A stretch of 64,000 nt of DNA from assembly GCF_014192915.1 (NCBI RefSeq), contig NZ_JACHYN010000001.1, positions 310,001 through 374,000 on the forward strand, given 5' to 3'. The DNA comes from Azospirillum sp. OGB3. GTDB lineage: Bacteria; Pseudomonadota; Alphaproteobacteria; Azospirillales; Azospirillaceae. Positions 8,296 to 19,772 of this stretch are shown piece after piece. The notes below the pieces were generated by a model. That model was not told where the DNA came from and ran no database searches. It saw only the letters and a program-made list of their open reading frames with translations. A program made the translations under genes and the position numbers. Every line of letters starts with the position of its first letter. Position 1 is the stretch's first letter.

Positions 8296-8452
8296 TTCAC
8301 ACGGATTGCACGGACGATTTCACGGATTACACGGGTTTTTATTTATCCGCGCACCGCCATCCCTGGTGCCTCGCACAAGAGAGACAGGCTTACAATATTG
8401 ATCATTAAAAGAAGTTTGTGAAATCCGTGCGTCGATCCGTGAAATCCGTGAA
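8296..8452. repeat. degenerate inverted-repeat element built from CACGGATT units
   Basis: The gap between the cobD-like and helicase genes holds units of the type CACGGATT(N)CACGG at 8296-8334 and their reverse complement (ATCCGTG, GAAATCCGTG) at 8418-8452, enclosing about 80 bases that are noticeably richer in A and T than the rest of the window. The layout is that of a decayed mobile or intron-like repeat; similar TTCACGGATT-type repeats are common in unrelated bacterial genomes. No intact gene lies between the arms. Confidence 0.55.
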
Positions 8453-8486
8453 AAACCTTGCCCGCCACACTTCGACCCGACCAAGA

Positions 8487-8520
8487 AAAAAGGCGCGATC
8501 CCGAAGGACCGCGCCTTTTT
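8487..8520. terminator. bidirectional intrinsic terminator between cobD-like gene and helicase
   Basis: A 15-base stem (AAAAAGGCGCGATCC with GGACCGCGCCTTTTT, one G-T pair) closes over a CGAA loop. The flanking A and T runs let it act on both strands, serving the two converging genes. Confidence 0.9.
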
Positions 8521-8541
8521 CATCTCAGCGGCGAACCGCTG

Positions 8542-10074
8542 TTACCACTTGGACGCCCGGTGCGCCGGCTTGCCGCCCTGGGAGTCGCGGCGGGCGTGGC
8601 CGCCGTGCTCGTTGCGGGCATGGTCGCTGCGACCACCATGCTCGTTGCGGTTCATCGGACGGCCCTGCGGACGGCCACCCGGGGCGCCGTTCGGCTTGCC
8701 GCCCTCGGCACCGCCGTTGGCGTTGCGCACCCACGGCTTCTTGTTGTAGCCGCCGCCGTTGCCGCCGCCCGGACGACCGCCCGGACGGCCCGTCGGACGA
8801 CCGCCGCCGCCGGTCTGGAACGGACGCTGCGGCTCCAGGCCCGGAACGACGTGGATGTCGAGGCGGGTGCCGGTGTAGCGTTCGATGCGGAACAGGGCGT
8901 CGCGGTCGGCGCGGGCGGCGAAGGAGATCGCCACGCCCGAGGCGCCCGCACGGCCCGTGCGGCCGATGCGGTGGACATAGTCCTCCGCCGAGCGCGGCAG
9001 GTCGAAGTTGATGACATGGGTGATGTCGCGCACGTCGATGCCGCGCGCCGCCACGTCGGTCGCCACCAGCAGGCGGACCTGGCCGGTGCGCAGGCGCTGG
9101 AGCGTGCGGTTGCGCTTGAACTGGTCCATGTCGCCGTGCAGGGCGGCGGCGGCGTGGCCGGCGTCGCTCAGCTCCTCGGCCAGCGCGTCGGCGTCACGCT
9201 TGGTGGCGGCGAAGATGATCGCCTTGCCGACCTCGGGCAGGTCCGCGAAGTGCTTCAGCAGGCGGCGCTTGTGGTCCATGTCGTCGGCATGGTGCAGGCG
9301 CTGCTCGACGTTCACCGAGGTGGTGGCGCTTTCCACGGCGACGCGCACCGGGTTGCGCAGCAGGTTGCCGGCGAGCTGGGCCATGCGGCGGTCCAGCGTG
9401 GCGGTGAACAGCAGCGTCTGGCGGGTCTCCGGGCAGCACTTGGCGATGGTTTCCACATCGTCCAGGAAGCCCATGTCCAGCATGCGGTCCGCCTCGTCCA
9501 GGATCAGCACCTCGACGGCGCTGAGGTCGATGCGGTTGCGCGACACATGGTCGAGCAGGCGGCCCGGCGTGGCCACCATCACGTCCACGGCGCGCGACAG
9601 CAGGCGCAACTGGTCGCGGTAGGGCATGCCGCCGACCACGTCCACGATGTTGTACTTCATGAACTTGGCGTACTTGCGCGCCGCGTCGGTGACCTGCTTG
9701 GCCAGCTCACGCGTCGGGGCCAGAACCAGCACGCGCGGGGCGGCCACGCCGAGGCGCGGCAGCTCGACGGTGCGGGTCAGAGCCGGCAGCATGAAGGCGG
9801 CGGTCTTGCCGGTGCCCGTCTCGGCGGTCGCCAGGATGTCGCGGCCTTCCAGGGCCGGCGGGATCGCCTCGGCCTGGACGGGGGTCGGGGTGTTGTACTC
9901 GAAGGCTTCCAGCGCCTTCACGACGAGCGGGTGGACGCCCAGCCCGGCGAAAGCGTTGGGGGTAACGGTGTCGGTCACGGTTTCGTCGGCGACGGCAACC
10001 TCGGTGACGGCAGTCTCGACGACAGAAGTCTCGGCGACGGCGGTCTCAGCAACGAGGGCGTCGGCGGCGGTCAT
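8542..10074 (-). CDS. rhlE: DEAD-box RNA helicase, RhlE-like, with RG-rich tail
   Basis: A 510-residue helicase. Residues 1-35 are a variable Ala/Val/Thr/Glu region, then the Q-motif area (FAGLGVHPLVVKALEAFEYNTPTPVQ), motif I AETGTGKTAAF, Ia PTRELA, II DEADRMLDMGF, III in LLFTATL, V ATDVAARGIDV and VI HRIGRTGRAG. The last 110 residues are a basic, Gly/Arg/Asn-rich tail (GGGRPTGRPGGRPGGGNGGG and on) that usually binds RNA. This layout fits RhlE-type helicases of ribosome assembly, RNA decay and cold adaptation. A TTG start five codons upstream with a GAGGAAAGG site is an alternative. The long 5' region holds a hairpin. Confidence 0.88.
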   Translation of the reverse strand: MTAADALVAETAVAETSVVETAVTEVAVADETVTDTVTPNAFAGLGVHPLVVKALEAFEYNTPTPVQAEAIPPALEGRDILATAETGTGKTAAFMLPALTRTVELPRLGVAAPRVLVLAPTRELAKQVTDAARKYAKFMKYNIVDVVGGMPYRDQLRLLSRAVDVMVATPGRLLDHVSRNRIDLSAVEVLILDEADRMLDMGFLDDVETIAKCCPETRQTLLFTATLDRRMAQLAGNLLRNPVRVAVESATTSVNVEQRLHHADDMDHKRRLLKHFADLPEVGKAIIFAATKRDADALAEELSDAGHAAAALHGDMDQFKRNRTLQRLRTGQVRLLVATDVAARGIDVRDITHVINFDLPRSAEDYVHRIGRTGRAGASGVAISFAARADRDALFRIERYTGTRLDIHVVPGLEPQRPFQTGGGGRPTGRPGGRPGGGNGGGYNKKPWVRNANGGAEGGKPNGAPGGRPQGRPMNRNEHGGRSDHARNEHGGHARRDSQGGKPAHRASKW

Positions 10075-10255
10075 TTCGATGGACGACAAGTAGGGTAACC
10101 TTTCCTCAGGACCATGACGGCGCACGGCCGCCGCACCAGGATGGTGAGCGGTGGAACGCCGGCGTTTTCGCCGGGAGGAGGTCGGAAGAGGGAGAGGCGT
10201 CTGTCCGAAGCAACGGGCGACCGGGTCCCAAGGAAGGCCGTCCCGCAATATCAAA

Positions 10256-10279
10256 GCGCGTCTCGCTCAAGAGACGCGC
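10256..10279 (-). terminator. hairpin downstream of mscL, upstream of helicase
   Basis: A perfect nine-base stem (GCGCGTCTC with GAGACGCGC) with a six-base loop. On the minus strand it is followed by TTTGATATT, so it can end mscL transcription before the helicase gene. The 268-base gap otherwise shows no gene. Confidence 0.6.
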
Positions 10280-10342
10280 GAGCCTCCAGCGATCAAGACG
10301 CCTTACATAATGGGTTGCGCTGCACAATCCAAGAAGATTCTT

Positions 10343-10789
10343 TCACGCCCCCGGTCGCGTCGTGTCCCCGGCGGCGGGTGCCTGCCGTGCGCGCAGCGCA
10401 TCCCGGATCTCCTCCAGCAGAACCTCCTGGCGGGGCGGCGCCTTCGGCTTGGAATCCTGGAGGAAATGCAGGCGGTTGACCTGCCGCACGATGAGGAACA
10501 GCGCGCCCGCCACGATGAAGAAGTTGATCAGGGCGTTGATGAAGCGGCCGTAGTTGATGGTCGCCGCCCCCGCCGCCTCCGCCGCGGCGAGGCTCTCGTA
10601 CTGGCCGCCGGACAGGTTCAGGAAGTAGTTGGAGAAGTCGATCCCGCCCATGACCCAGCCGATGGGCGGCATCAGCATGTCCTTGACCAGCGAGTTGACG
10701 ATGCCGGTGAAGGCCGCGCCGATGATGATGCCGACGGCCAGCTCCACGACGTTGCCGCGGCTGATGAAGGTCTTGAATTCCTGCAACAT
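10343..10789 (-). CDS. mscL: large-conductance mechanosensitive channel MscL
   Basis: A 148-residue protein beginning [20 protein letters not shown], the MscL N-terminal helix and TM1 signature, with [21 protein letters not shown] through TM1, a periplasmic loop (about 45-75), and TM2 [23 protein letters not shown]. The cytoplasmic bundle ends with [14 protein letters not shown]. The channel opens under membrane tension to release solutes during osmotic downshock. Length is normal. Confidence 0.96.
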   Translation of the reverse strand: MLQEFKTFISRGNVVELAVGIIIGAAFTGIVNSLVKDMLMPPIGWVMGGIDFSNYFLNLSGGQYESLAAAEAAGAATINYGRFINALINFFIVAGALFLIVRQVNRLHFLQDSKPKAPPRQEVLLEEIRDALRARQAPAAGDTTRPGA

Positions 10790-10859
10790 GGCTGCGCTCC
10801 CGCTTGTTGTCGGAAGAACGCCACAGCCCAGCCGAAGTTTCCGGGGCCACAAAAGGAAA

Positions 10860-10885
10860 GGGGCCGGACCCTGCGGCCCAGCCCC
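10860..10885 (-). terminator. intrinsic terminator after secA
   Basis: Reading the minus strand, an 11-pair stem (GGGGCTGGGCC with GGTCCGGCCCC, two wobble pairs) closes over GCAG and is followed directly by TTTCCTTTT. It lies 38 bases past the secA stop, before mscL. Confidence 0.8.
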
Positions 10886-10923
10886 CTCCGGAACATCCCT
10901 GACGGCGTTCTTTGCGGCGGCGC

Positions 10924-13674
<2,751 letters not shown>

Positions 13675-13722
13675 GAAAACCTCGGGGGTGGAACGTCGTG
13701 AAGCCGGCTTTTTGACCGGTCT

Positions 13723-13751
13723 CACATAGGCCCGAAGCAAGTTTCTGTCAA
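13723..13751 (-). promoter_or_regulatory. sigma-70-type promoter for secA
   Basis: On the minus strand a perfect TTGACA (13746-13751) is followed by exactly 17 bases and TATGTG (13723-13728). It lies 49-77 bases upstream of the secA ATG. This is one of the best promoter matches in the window. The 418-base gap between secA and the divergent parvulin gene otherwise contains no convincing gene. Confidence 0.7.
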
Positions 13752-14092
13752 CGAGACCCGCCCCTTTGCCCGGCCCTTTCCGGCGCGCATCGCGGGGGTG
13801 CCGGCGCTGCGTGGAGCGTGGATCGGCGTGTGGCGCGCCCTGGAAGCACCACCGTTCCGCCGCCATATCGCCTTGAACACGGTCGAAGCAAGGGGCCGAA
13901 GGAAGGCGGCATGGCCGCTCATCACGACCGCTTGCCCCGCGCCGCGAACCCATGCTTAATCCCCCGCGGATTCGGGCGCGGGGCCGGATCGTCCGCACAG
14001 CCGCCACCAAATCAACGGCCGCCGCCAATCATAAGACGTTCTGTCATGCCATTGACCGTGACAAGACACATCCGCCGGAAGGAAAAGACTCC

Positions 14093-15040
14093 ATGGTGAA
14101 TCGAGTGTTCCGCGCCGCCCTGCTGTCGATGGCCGCCTGCGGCCTCGCGCTGGCCGCACACGCCCAGACCCCGGCGCCGACTCCGGCTCCCGCAGCCACG
14201 CCCGCTCCCGCCGCGCAGGCCGCCCCCACCACGGCGGACGCCGATCCGGTGGTGGCGCGCGTCAACGGCGAGGCGGTCCACCGCTCCGACGTCCAGCGCA
14301 TGGTCGCCCAGCTCCCGCCGCAGGTGCAGCAGATGCCGCTGGAGATGATCTACCCGGCGGTGATCGAGCAGCTCGTGAACTCCAAGCTGGTGGCCGAGGC
14401 CGGCTACAAGGCCAACCTCGCCGGCACGCCGGAGGTCAAGGACGAGATCAAGCGCGCCGAGGAGCGCGCGGTGCAGCGCGCCTACATCCAGAAGGAAGTG
14501 CAGTCGCGCATCACCCCGGCCAAGCTGGACGAGGCCTATCAGGCCTTCCTGAAGCAGAACCCGGCCCAGGAAGAGGTCAAGGCCAGCCACATCCTCGTCG
14601 AGAAGGAGGACGAGGCCAAGGCGATCATCGCCCAGCTCAAGAAGGGCGGCGACTTCGCCAAGCTCGCCAAGGAGAAGTCGAAGGACCCGGTGGCCGCCGA
14701 GCAGGGCGGCGATCTCGGCTACTTCACCAAGGACACGATGGTCGAGCCCTTCGCCGACGCCGCCTTCGCCATGAAGAAGGGCGAGGTGAGCAAGGAGCCG
14801 GTGAAGACGCAGTTCGGCTGGCACATCATCAAGGTCGAGGACAAGCGCACCCAGCCGCAGCCGTCCCTGGACGAGGTGAAGCCGCAGCTCGAGCAGCAGC
14901 TCAGCAAGGACATCGTGACCAACGTCGTGGATGATCTGCGCAAGGTCGCCAAGGTCGAGACCTTCCAGCTCGACGGCTCACCGATGCCGAAGGAAGAGCC
15001 GGCCCCGGCCCCGAAGGCCGAAGAGCCGAAGAAGAACTGA
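14093..15040 (+). CDS. periplasmic parvulin-type peptidyl-prolyl isomerase (PrsA/SurA-like)
   Basis: A 315-residue exported foldase. Residues 1-24 are a signal peptide (RVFRAALLSMAACGLALAAHA), then a Pro/Ala-rich linker, an N-terminal SurA-like helical chaperone region (VVARVNGEAVHRSDVQRMVA), and a parvulin domain from about residue 160 with the hallmark KASHILV, GGDLGYFTKDTMVEPF and TQFGWHIIKVED. It should help outer-membrane and periplasmic proteins fold after Sec export, which fits its position divergent from secA. A GGAAGGAAAA site precedes the ATG. The C-terminus is Pro/Lys/Glu rich. Confidence 0.9.
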   Translation: MVNRVFRAALLSMAACGLALAAHAQTPAPTPAPAATPAPAAQAAPTTADADPVVARVNGEAVHRSDVQRMVAQLPPQVQQMPLEMIYPAVIEQLVNSKLVAEAGYKANLAGTPEVKDEIKRAEERAVQRAYIQKEVQSRITPAKLDEAYQAFLKQNPAQEEVKASHILVEKEDEAKAIIAQLKKGGDFAKLAKEKSKDPVAAEQGGDLGYFTKDTMVEPFADAAFAMKKGEVSKEPVKTQFGWHIIKVEDKRTQPQPSLDEVKPQLEQQLSKDIVTNVVDDLRKVAKVETFQLDGSPMPKEEPAPAPKAEEPKKN

Positions 15041-15053
15041 GGTCCGGCACCGG

Positions 15054-15146
15054 TTGCCCCCACCCCGGCCCTCCCCCGCTGACGCAGGGGAGGGAGATTG
15101 ATCCCCTCCCCCGCCCAGCGGGGGAGGGTTAGGGAGGGGGCAAGCG
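15054..15146. repeat. GC-rich palindromic intergenic repeat, copy A
   Basis: Two nested hairpins (CCCTCCCCCGCTGACGCAGG and its partner, then CCCTCCCCCGCCCAGCGGGG) sit between outer arms TTGCCCCCACCC and AGGGAGGGGGCAA. The sequence is nearly the same as the copy at 32600-32694. It lies between the parvulin gene and argJ and may also act as a terminator. Confidence 0.8.
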
Positions 15147-15201
15147 CCCGCACATCAACACCCCCTCACCCCCGCTCCACCAGCCCCACGAGCCCGTCCC
15201 C

Positions 15202-16440
15202 ATGGCCACGACCGTCTCCCCCTTGGCACCCGCCGGCTTCCCGACGCTCCCGCCCGTCGCGGGTGTGCGCATCGCCACCGCCAACAGCGGCATCCGATAC
15301 AAGGGCCGCGACGACCTGATGCTGGCCGTGCTTGACGAGGGCACGACGGTGGCCGGCGTGCTGACCAAGTCGCTGACCTGCTCCGCCCCGGTGATCTGGT
15401 GCCGCGACAGCCTCCCGCGCGGCTCGGCCCGTGCGGTCGTGGTCAACGCCGGCAACGCCAACGCCTTCACCGGCAAGGCGGGCGACGCCACCGTCCAGGC
15501 GACCGTCGAGGCCGCCGCCAAGATCGCCGGCTGCGACACCGACGAGGTCTATGTCGCCTCCACCGGCGTGATCGGCATCCCGCTGGCCGCCGACGCCATC
15601 GCCAAGGTCCTGCCGGGCATGGTCCCGGCCCTGAAGGACGACTCGGCGGCGCTGGAGGCCGGGGCGCGGGCCATCATGACCACCGACACCTTCGCCAAGG
15701 GCTCGACCCGTCAGGTCGCCATCGGCGGGACGACGGTGACGATCAGCGGCTTCGCCAAGGGCTCCGGGATGATCGCCCCGGACATGGCGACGATGCTGGG
15801 CTTCATCTTCACCGACGCGGCCATCGCCGCCCCGGCGCTGCAGTCCATGCTGTCGGAGTTCACCGAGCGCAGCTTCAACGCCATCACGGTGGACGGTGAC
15901 ACCTCGACCAGCGACACGCTGCTGCTGTTCGCCACCGGCAAGGCCGGCAACGCCCCGGTGACCGACGCCCAGGCGCCGGAGCTGGCCGCGTTCCGCAAGG
16001 CGCTGGAGGAGGTGATGCTCGACCTCGCGCTGCAGATCGTGCGCGACGGCGAGGGGGCGACCAAGTTCGTCTCCATCACGCTGGTCGGCGCCGAGAGCGA
16101 CGCCGCCGCCAAGCGCATCGCGCTCACCGTCGCCAACTCCCCGCTGGTCAAGACCGCGCTGGCCGGCGAGGACGCCAACTGGGGCCGCATCGTCGCCGCC
16201 ATCGGGCGGGCGGGCGAGCGGGCCGACCGCGACCTCATCAAGATCACCATCGGCGGCACGCTGATCTGCGCCGAGGGCATGGAGGTTCCGGGCTACGACG
16301 AGGCGCCGGTCGCCGCCCACATGAAGGGCCAGGAGATCGACGTGCACATCGACCTGGGCATCGGTGGCGGCAAGTCCCGCGTCTGGACCTGCGACCTGAC
16401 CCACGGCTACATCGACATCAACGGCTCCTACCGCAGCTGA
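15202..16440 (+). CDS. argJ: bifunctional ornithine acetyltransferase / N-acetylglutamate synthase
   Basis: A 412-residue ArgJ. This N-terminal nucleophile enzyme cuts itself before the Thr of the ATML motif, here at residue 197 (DMATMLGF). Other family blocks are VVVNAGNANAFTG, GSGMIAPDMA, DGDTSTSDT and GEDANWGRIVAAIGRAG. It moves the acetyl group from N-acetylornithine to glutamate and so recycles it in arginine synthesis; many ArgJ enzymes also use acetyl-CoA. The GNAT gene follows after 28 bases, then mutT, forming a likely operon. Confidence 0.96.
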   Translation: MATTVSPLAPAGFPTLPPVAGVRIATANSGIRYKGRDDLMLAVLDEGTTVAGVLTKSLTCSAPVIWCRDSLPRGSARAVVVNAGNANAFTGKAGDATVQATVEAAAKIAGCDTDEVYVASTGVIGIPLAADAIAKVLPGMVPALKDDSAALEAGARAIMTTDTFAKGSTRQVAIGGTTVTISGFAKGSGMIAPDMATMLGFIFTDAAIAAPALQSMLSEFTERSFNAITVDGDTSTSDTLLLFATGKAGNAPVTDAQAPELAAFRKALEEVMLDLALQIVRDGEGATKFVSITLVGAESDAAAKRIALTVANSPLVKTALAGEDANWGRIVAAIGRAGERADRDLIKITIGGTLICAEGMEVPGYDEAPVAAHMKGQEIDVHIDLGIGGGKSRVWTCDLTHGYIDINGSYRS

Positions 16441-16468
16441 GGCCGGAGCTGAGACCGGACTTGGTGTC

Positions 16469-16987
16469 ATGACCGGGGCGCCCCTGCCCGACCGCCTCGA
16501 CACGGCGCGGCTGACGCTTCGCCCCTTCCGCCTGGAGGATGTGGAGCGTTTCGCGCCGCTGATCGGGGAGTGGGAGGTGGCGCGCTGGCTCGCCCGCGTG
16601 CCCCACCCCTACCGCCTGGAGGACGGACGCGCCTGGGTGGCCCTGGCCGCCCGCAACCGGGCGGAGCGCGCGTCGCTCGACCTGCTGGCGGTCCGCAAAG
16701 ACGATGGGCAGCCGGTGGGCGGCATCGGCGTGATCCTGGCGGACGGTGAGGTCGGCTATTGGCTGGGCCGGCCGCACCAGGGGATTGGCTATGCCACCGA
16801 GATGCTGCGGGCCGTCATCCCCGCCGCCTTCGCGCTCGGCCTGACCCGCCTGTGGGCGCGGATCGCGCCGGACAATCACCGGTCCCGCCGCCTGCTGGAG
16901 ACGGTCGGCTTCCTGCCGCAGGGCGCCGCCGACCATTACGAACTGACCGCCGGACGCTGGCGGTTCCTCACCCCGGAGACCGCGTGA
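16469..16987 (+). CDS. GNAT family N-acetyltransferase (RimJ/RimL-like)
   Basis: A 172-residue acetyltransferase opening with DRLDTARLTLRPFRLEDVER, the RimJ/RimL-type N-terminal strand, and carrying the acetyl-CoA loop HQGIGYATEMLRAVIPAAF (about residues 106-124) and the NHRSRRLLETVGF segment. The acceptor is unknown: candidates are ribosomal protein N-termini or a small amine. Its stop shares one base with the mutT start (TGATG), so the two are translationally coupled. Confidence 0.85.
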   Translation: MTGAPLPDRLDTARLTLRPFRLEDVERFAPLIGEWEVARWLARVPHPYRLEDGRAWVALAARNRAERASLDLLAVRKDDGQPVGGIGVILADGEVGYWLGRPHQGIGYATEMLRAVIPAAFALGLTRLWARIAPDNHRSRRLLETVGFLPQGAADHYELTAGRWRFLTPETA

Positions 16988-17430
16988 TGCCGGCCTGCTT
17001 CGATCCCTCCTCCACCCCGGCCCCCGGTTCCCTGCCGACGCTGCTCGTCGTCGCGGTGGCCCTGGTGGACGCCGACGGCCGCGTCCTGCTGGCCCAGCGC
17101 CCGCCCGGCAAGTCGCTGGCCGGGCTGTGGGAGTTCCCCGGCGGCAAGGTGGATGCCGGCGAGACGCCGGAGGCCGCGCTGGTCCGCGAGTTGAAGGAAG
17201 AGCTGGGCATCGACACGGCGGCGAGCTGCCTCGCTCCCTTCACCTTCGCCTCGCACAGCTACGAAAAGTTCCACCTGCTGATGCCGCTGTTCGTCTGCCG
17301 CGTCTGGGAGGGTGACGTGATGGCGCGCGAAGGGCAAAAGCTCGCCTGGGTCTACCCGAACCGCATGGGCGACTACCCCATGCCCCCCGCCGACGTGCCG
17401 CTGGTGGCGATGCTGCGCGACCTGTTGTAG
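16987..17430 (+). CDS. mutT: MutT-type 8-oxo-dGTP pyrophosphohydrolase
   Basis: A 147-residue Nudix protein with the full Nudix box GGKVDAGETPEAALVRELKEELGI (GX5EX7REUXEEXGU, about residues 54-77), preceded by LLAQRPPGKSLAGLWEFPGG, the MutT/YfoO signature for sanitising oxidised dGTP. The C-terminal YPMPPADVPLVAMLRDLL matches MutT. It is coupled to the GNAT gene. The alphaproteobacterial argJ-GNAT-mutT order is common. Confidence 0.9.
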   Translation: MPACFDPSSTPAPGSLPTLLVVAVALVDADGRVLLAQRPPGKSLAGLWEFPGGKVDAGETPEAALVRELKEELGIDTAASCLAPFTFASHSYEKFHLLMPLFVCRVWEGDVMAREGQKLAWVYPNRMGDYPMPPADVPLVAMLRDLL

Positions 17431-17638
17431 CCGGCCGAGGAACGCCACAGTCTTTCCCTCATCGCGCGATGCGCCACCCTTGTCCCCACACCTCTTCCGG
17501 ATTGCGGCTTCACGAATCGGGTGATCTGTGCCACATCATAGCCGTCGCGTTCGGGATCGCATCCCGACCACCAGATTCTGACCCGAACACCAGATTCCAA
17601 ATCGTCCAGAGACGGACCCGCATCTGAACCGCATCGGC

Positions 17639-19567
17639 GTGGACTCGCTTTTCAATCTCAAGGCCCCTTCGGCGGAGCCGGCCCAGGACCCTGACGGCAA
17701 CCCCGCCCTGGAGGTGCTGCGGTCGGTCTTCGGCTACTCCGCCTTCCGCGGGCAGCAGGCCGACATCATCGCCCACGTCATCCGTGGCGGCGACGCGCTC
17801 GTCCTCATGCCCACGGGCGGTGGCAAGTCGCTGTGCTATCAGGTGCCGGCGCTGGTGCGCGACGGCGTGACGGTGGTGGTCTCGCCGCTGATCGCGCTGA
17901 TGCGGGACCAGGTGACGGCGCTGCGCGAGTTGGGCGTGCGGGCGGCCTTCCTCAACTCCTCCCTCGACGCTGGCGAGGCGCGCGAGGTGGAGCGGGCCAT
18001 GGTCCGCGGCGAGATCGACCTCGTCTATGTGGCGCCGGAACGTCTGGTCACCCCGCGCTTCCTCGACCTGCTGGACCGCACCAAGCTCGCCCTCTTCGCG
18101 CTGGACGAGGCGCATTGCGTCAGCCAGTGGGGCCATGATTTCCGGCCCGAGTATCTCCAGCTCTCCATCCTGCACGAGCGGCACCCGACCGTGCCGCGCG
18201 TCGCGCTGACCGCCACGGCGGACGCACAGACCCGTGCGGAGATCAAGGAGAAGCTGGGGCTGACCGAGGCCCGCGTCTTCCTGTCCAGCTTCGACCGGCC
18301 CAACATCACCTACCGCGTCGTACCGAAGAAGAGCGAGCGTCAGCAGATGCTGGCTTTCCTGCGGGAGAACCACCCCGAAGACGCCGGCATCATCTATTGC
18401 ATGTCGCGGGCAAAGGTGGAGGACACCGCCAACTGGCTGAACCAGCAGGGACGGGAGGCGCTGCCCTACCACGCCGGCCTGCCGCCGGAGGTGCGCGAGG
18501 CGAACCAGGACCTGTTCATCAAGGGCGAGGGCATCGTCATGGTGGCGACGGTCGCCTTCGGCATGGGCATCGACAAGCCGAACGTGCGCTTCGTCTGCCA
18601 CCTCGACCCGCCCAAGAGCCTGGAAGCCTACTACCAGGAAACCGGCCGCGCCGGGCGCGACGGCCTGCCCGCCGACGCCTGGATGAGCTACGGCATGGCC
18701 GACGTGGTGGGTCTGCGCCAGATGCTGGAGCAGTCGGAGGCCGGCGATTCCCACCGCCGCGTCGAGCGCTCCAAGCTGGAGGCTCTGCTCGGCTTCTGCG
18801 AGACCTCCGCCTGCCGGCGCAAGGTGCTGCTGAATTATTTCGGCGAGACGCTGGAGGCGCCCTGCGGCAACTGCGACACCTGCCTTGAGCCCGTGGAGAC
18901 CTGGGACGGCACGGTCGCCGCGCAGAAGGCCCTGTCGGCGGTCTACCGCACCGGCCAGCGCTACGGCGCCGGGCACCTGATCGACGTGCTTCTGGGCAAC
19001 GCGACGGAGAAGGTGGCGCAGCAGGCCCACGACGCGCTGAAGACCTTCGGCTGCGGCAAGGAGCTGTCGAAGGCGGAATGGCAGTCGGTCTACCGCCAGC
19101 TCGTCGCCGCCGGCTATCTGACGGTCGATCTGGAAGGCTATGGCGGCTTCCGCCTGACCGACGCCGGCATCCCGGTCATCAAGGGCCAGCAGACGGTGAA
19201 GCTGCGCAAGGACCCGGTCGTCGAAAAGCGCCGCGGGGTCCACGACGCGTTGCGCCGCCACGTCTCCCGCGGCGGCTCCGCCCCCTCCGGCACCCTGTCC
19301 GGCGAGGGCGTGTCGCGCGCCGGCGCACGCGGCGCCCTGTCGCCGGCCGACGACGCGCTGTGGCACGCGCTGAAGGACTGCCGCACGGAACTGGCCCGCG
19401 CGCAGGGGGTGCCGCCCTACGTGATCTTCCACGACAGCACGCTGCTGGAAATGGTCGCGACGCGCCCGATGGACCGCGCCGCCTTCGCCCGACTGCCCGG
19501 TGTCGGCGCGCGCAAGCTGGAGCGTTATGCCGACCCCTTTTTGGACGTCATCCGCCAGAAAGGATAA
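17639..19567 (+). CDS. recQ: ATP-dependent DNA helicase RecQ
   Basis: A 642-residue RecQ starting at GTG. Motif 0 [13 protein letters not shown], Walker [17 protein letters not shown] in [19 protein letters not shown], motif [38 protein letters not shown] and [13 protein letters not shown] are all present, followed by the zinc-binding RQC region ([24 protein letters not shown], about 385-420), winged helix and a C-terminal HRDC domain ([36 protein letters not shown]). It unwinds DNA in recombination repair. The GTG is accepted because conserved RecQ sequence begins soon after it. Confidence 0.95.
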   Translation: MDSLFNLKAPSAEPAQDPDGNPALEVLRSVFGYSAFRGQQADIIAHVIRGGDALVLMPTGGGKSLCYQVPALVRDGVTVVVSPLIALMRDQVTALRELGVRAAFLNSSLDAGEAREVERAMVRGEIDLVYVAPERLVTPRFLDLLDRTKLALFALDEAHCVSQWGHDFRPEYLQLSILHERHPTVPRVALTATADAQTRAEIKEKLGLTEARVFLSSFDRPNITYRVVPKKSERQQMLAFLRENHPEDAGIIYCMSRAKVEDTANWLNQQGREALPYHAGLPPEVREANQDLFIKGEGIVMVATVAFGMGIDKPNVRFVCHLDPPKSLEAYYQETGRAGRDGLPADAWMSYGMADVVGLRQMLEQSEAGDSHRRVERSKLEALLGFCETSACRRKVLLNYFGETLEAPCGNCDTCLEPVETWDGTVAAQKALSAVYRTGQRYGAGHLIDVLLGNATEKVAQQAHDALKTFGCGKELSKAEWQSVYRQLVAAGYLTVDLEGYGGFRLTDAGIPVIKGQQTVKLRKDPVVEKRRGVHDALRRHVSRGGSAPSGTLSGEGVSRAGARGALSPADDALWHALKDCRTELARAQGVPPYVIFHDSTLLEMVATRPMDRAAFARLPGVGARKLERYADPFLDVIRQKG

Positions 19568-19648
19568 TTTTATCCATCTCCCAAAAAAGCGCTTGCGCCG
19601 GTCCGCCCCCCCGGTTAATTTCCGCGCCCACGACGCACCGACGTCGGC

Positions 19649-19723
<75 letters not shown>

Positions 19724-19727
19724 CTCT

Positions 19728-19760
19728 AAGGCCCTGGAAGGTAACGCCTTCCGGGGCCTT
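19728..19760 (+). terminator. terminator after tRNA-Thr
   Basis: AAGGCCCTGGAAGG pairs with CCTTCCGGGGCCTT over a five-base loop, followed by TCC. It separates the tRNA from the downstream glycosyltransferase gene. Confidence 0.75.
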
Positions 19761-19772
19761 TCCATATGTGGC

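Noticed and set aside
8320..8523. A 67-codon minus-strand frame inside the repeat element
   Set aside because: It crosses the terminator stem and the repeat arms and has no ribosome site; treated as a remnant rather than a gene.
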